This document shows, piece after piece, positions 14,204 through 14,704 of a stretch of DNA of 14,704 bases. The notes under the pieces were generated by a model. The model saw only the letters and a list, made by a program, of their open reading frames with translations, did not search any database and had not been told where the DNA came from. The translations under genes were made by a program, and so were the position numbers. Numbering within the stretch: position 1 is the first letter of the stretch; the number at the start of each line of letters is the position of its first letter. The stretch is from Trueperaceae bacterium (GTDB taxonomy: Bacteria; Deinococcota; Deinococci; Deinococcales; Trueperaceae), in NCBI GenBank assembly GCA_007121175.1, contig SKMG01000064.1, positions 1-14,704 on the forward strand. The letters run 5' to 3'.

Positions 14204-14317
14204 TCACGAGTGCCAGTCCTGCCCGCAGAGGCTCGGCGCGCTGCCCTGGGCGCCGGGACGGCGAAGGCCGATCGCGTCAGCGTCGTTGGCAATGACGGTG
14301 TCGTGCAGGCTGCGCAT
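14204..14317 (-). CDS. candidate 37-residue leader peptide upstream of the Rrf2 gene
   Basis: A small ORF on the minus strand starts ATG CGC AGC CTG (14317) and ends TGA at 14204, 14 bases before the Rrf2 ATG. Thirty-three of its 37 sense codons end in G or C, the same bias as the real genes around it and higher than expected for spacer. A TAGCGT box ends 5 bases before the ATG, so its transcript would be leaderless or nearly so. The product begins MRSLHDTVIA and ends CGQDWHS, with one Cys and one Trp; no family is recognised. Its stop lies against the Rrf2 ribosome site, and its TGA overlaps the alternative Rrf2 GTG (GTGA), so translation could be coupled. It could also be untranslated leader that merely lacks stops. 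Confidence 0.45.
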   Translation of the reverse strand: MRSLHDTVIANDADAIGLRRPGAQGSAPSLCGQDWHS

Positions 14318-14322
14318 GCAGC

Positions 14323-14328
14323 ACGCTA
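14323..14328 (-). promoter_or_regulatory. candidate -10 box for the leader ORF-Rrf2-MFS unit
   Basis: On the minus strand this reads TAGCGT inside GTGCTAGCGTGCTGC, with the small ORF ATG 5 bases further on. The pattern TAG-N2-T matches boxes ahead of the SLC13, kinase and response-regulator genes. Transcription would start at or near the ATG at 14317. The 18-bp palindrome would then lie at about -40 to -57. Confidence 0.4.
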
Positions 14329-14356
14329 GCACGCGCCCGCGCCCGGGCACCGGGGC

Positions 14357-14374
14357 CGTTCGTCCGGACGAACG
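14357..14374. promoter_or_regulatory. perfect 18-bp palindrome, candidate operator
   Basis: CGTTCGTCCGGACGAACG is a perfect inverted repeat. It lies between the stop of the GIN-domain gene (1 base away) and the proposed Rrf2-side promoter. No T-run follows on the minus strand, and the centre lacks a free loop of normal size, which argues for a dimeric protein-binding site over a terminator, though a stem of 7 with a CCGG loop could form in RNA. The binding protein is unknown; the adjacent Rrf2 regulator is the obvious candidate. Confidence 0.5.
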
Positions 14375-14375
14375 C

Positions 14376-14704
14376 TCAACCCCCTGCCTGCACCACCGAG
14401 CCCGCGCCCGAGATCACCTGCTTCACGCTCGGCGAGCCGTGGTAGCGCACCGTGCCGAAGCCAGCGATGCGCACGTCGAGCCGCTCGCTCACGCGCAGCT
14501 CGACGTTGCCCTGGCCGGCAATCTTCACCTCGGCCTCGCGCGCCTCCAGCGCCGGCCCCACGACGTCGGCCGAGCCGGAGATGGTGAACCGGGCCTGCTC
14601 ACCCCGGCCTGCGAGGCGCATCTCGCCGCGGCCACTGATCACCGCGTCGATCTCACGGTAATCGAGCGCTGAGAGGCGGATCTCGGCCTGACCGGACACG
14701 CGCA
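14376..14704 (-). CDS. DUF2807/GIN-domain protein, C-terminal part only
   Basis: The frame is open to the window edge, so the N-terminus lies outside; about 109 residues are visible. They consist of short beta-helix-like repeats of the GIN domain (putative auto-transporter adhesin head, DUF2807): VISGRGEMRLAG, FTISGSADVVG, VKIAGQGNVELR, VRIAGFGTVRYHG and VISGAGSV, each with the S/A-G-x-G/A-x-V turn. Such proteins normally carry an N-terminal signal peptide or lipobox and are exported to the envelope or outside; their role is not known. It ends just before the 18-bp palindrome and is transcribed in the same direction as the Rrf2 gene, but the 187-base gap and candidate promoter argue for a separate unit. 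Confidence 0.8.
   Translation of the reverse strand, partial: RVSGQAEIRLSALDYREIDAVISGRGEMRLAGRGEQARFTISGSADVVGPALEAREAEVKIAGQGNVELRVSERLDVRIAGFGTVRYHGSPSVKQVISGAGSVVQAGG

Noticed and set aside
1..14704. tRNA, rRNA, CRISPR repeats, insertion sequences, attachment sites
   Set aside because: No cloverleaf, rRNA core sequence, repeat-spacer pattern, transposase motif or long direct repeats were seen by eye; a tRNA or repeat search tool would settle this.

Overview
The window is about 14.7 kb of very GC-rich, almost fully coding bacterial DNA. Starts are often GTG or TTG, genes often overlap by 4 bases, and intergenic gaps are short. There are no RNA genes, insertion sequences, CRISPR arrays or prophage genes. 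The style fits a high-GC environmental bacterium (Myxococcota, Gemmatimonadota, Planctomycetota or an actinobacterial-type lineage are all possible), but nothing here fixes the phylum.

Layout. (1) 3-1921, plus strand: the end of a nitrous-oxide-reductase maturation cluster, a NosD-type beta-helix protein overlapping a short NosF-like ABC ATPase. No NosY permease follows. (2) 1964-5039, minus strand: a three-gene ABC-2 exporter operon (ATPase plus two different NatB/ABC-2 permeases) linked by GTGA and ATGA overlaps. It converges on nosF. (3) 5189-7048, plus strand: an SLC13/DASS carrier with two TrkA-C domains, divergent from the exporter and probably translated from a nearly leaderless mRNA. 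(4) 7146-12479, plus strand: a five-gene signalling operon combining a membrane-anchored GAF-GAF-PAS histidine kinase, a SpoIIE/RsbU-type PP2C phosphatase, a single-domain response regulator, an RsbW/SpoIIAB-type ATP-binding protein and an RsbV/SpoIIAA-type STAS protein. (5) 14317-12490, minus strand: a likely 37-codon leader ORF, an Rrf2 regulator with three cysteines spaced for an Fe-S cluster, and an MFS transporter starting on TTG inside the Rrf2 stop. (6) 14376-14704, minus strand: the C-terminal part of a DUF2807/GIN-domain protein.

How it may work together. The signalling operon has a full two-component pair and a full partner-switching set but no sigma factor, so its final target lies elsewhere or is not a sigma factor. 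The nos genes and an Fe-S-type Rrf2 regulator both fit a facultative or microaerobic lifestyle with nitrogen-oxide chemistry, but no direct link between them is visible.

The least explained DNA is the 187 bases between the Rrf2 gene and the GIN gene. It holds a perfect 18-bp palindrome, a TAGCGT -10-like box, and a small ORF with strong codon bias starting just after the box. Similar TAG-N2-T boxes lie ahead of the SLC13, kinase and response-regulator genes, suggesting a shared promoter type.
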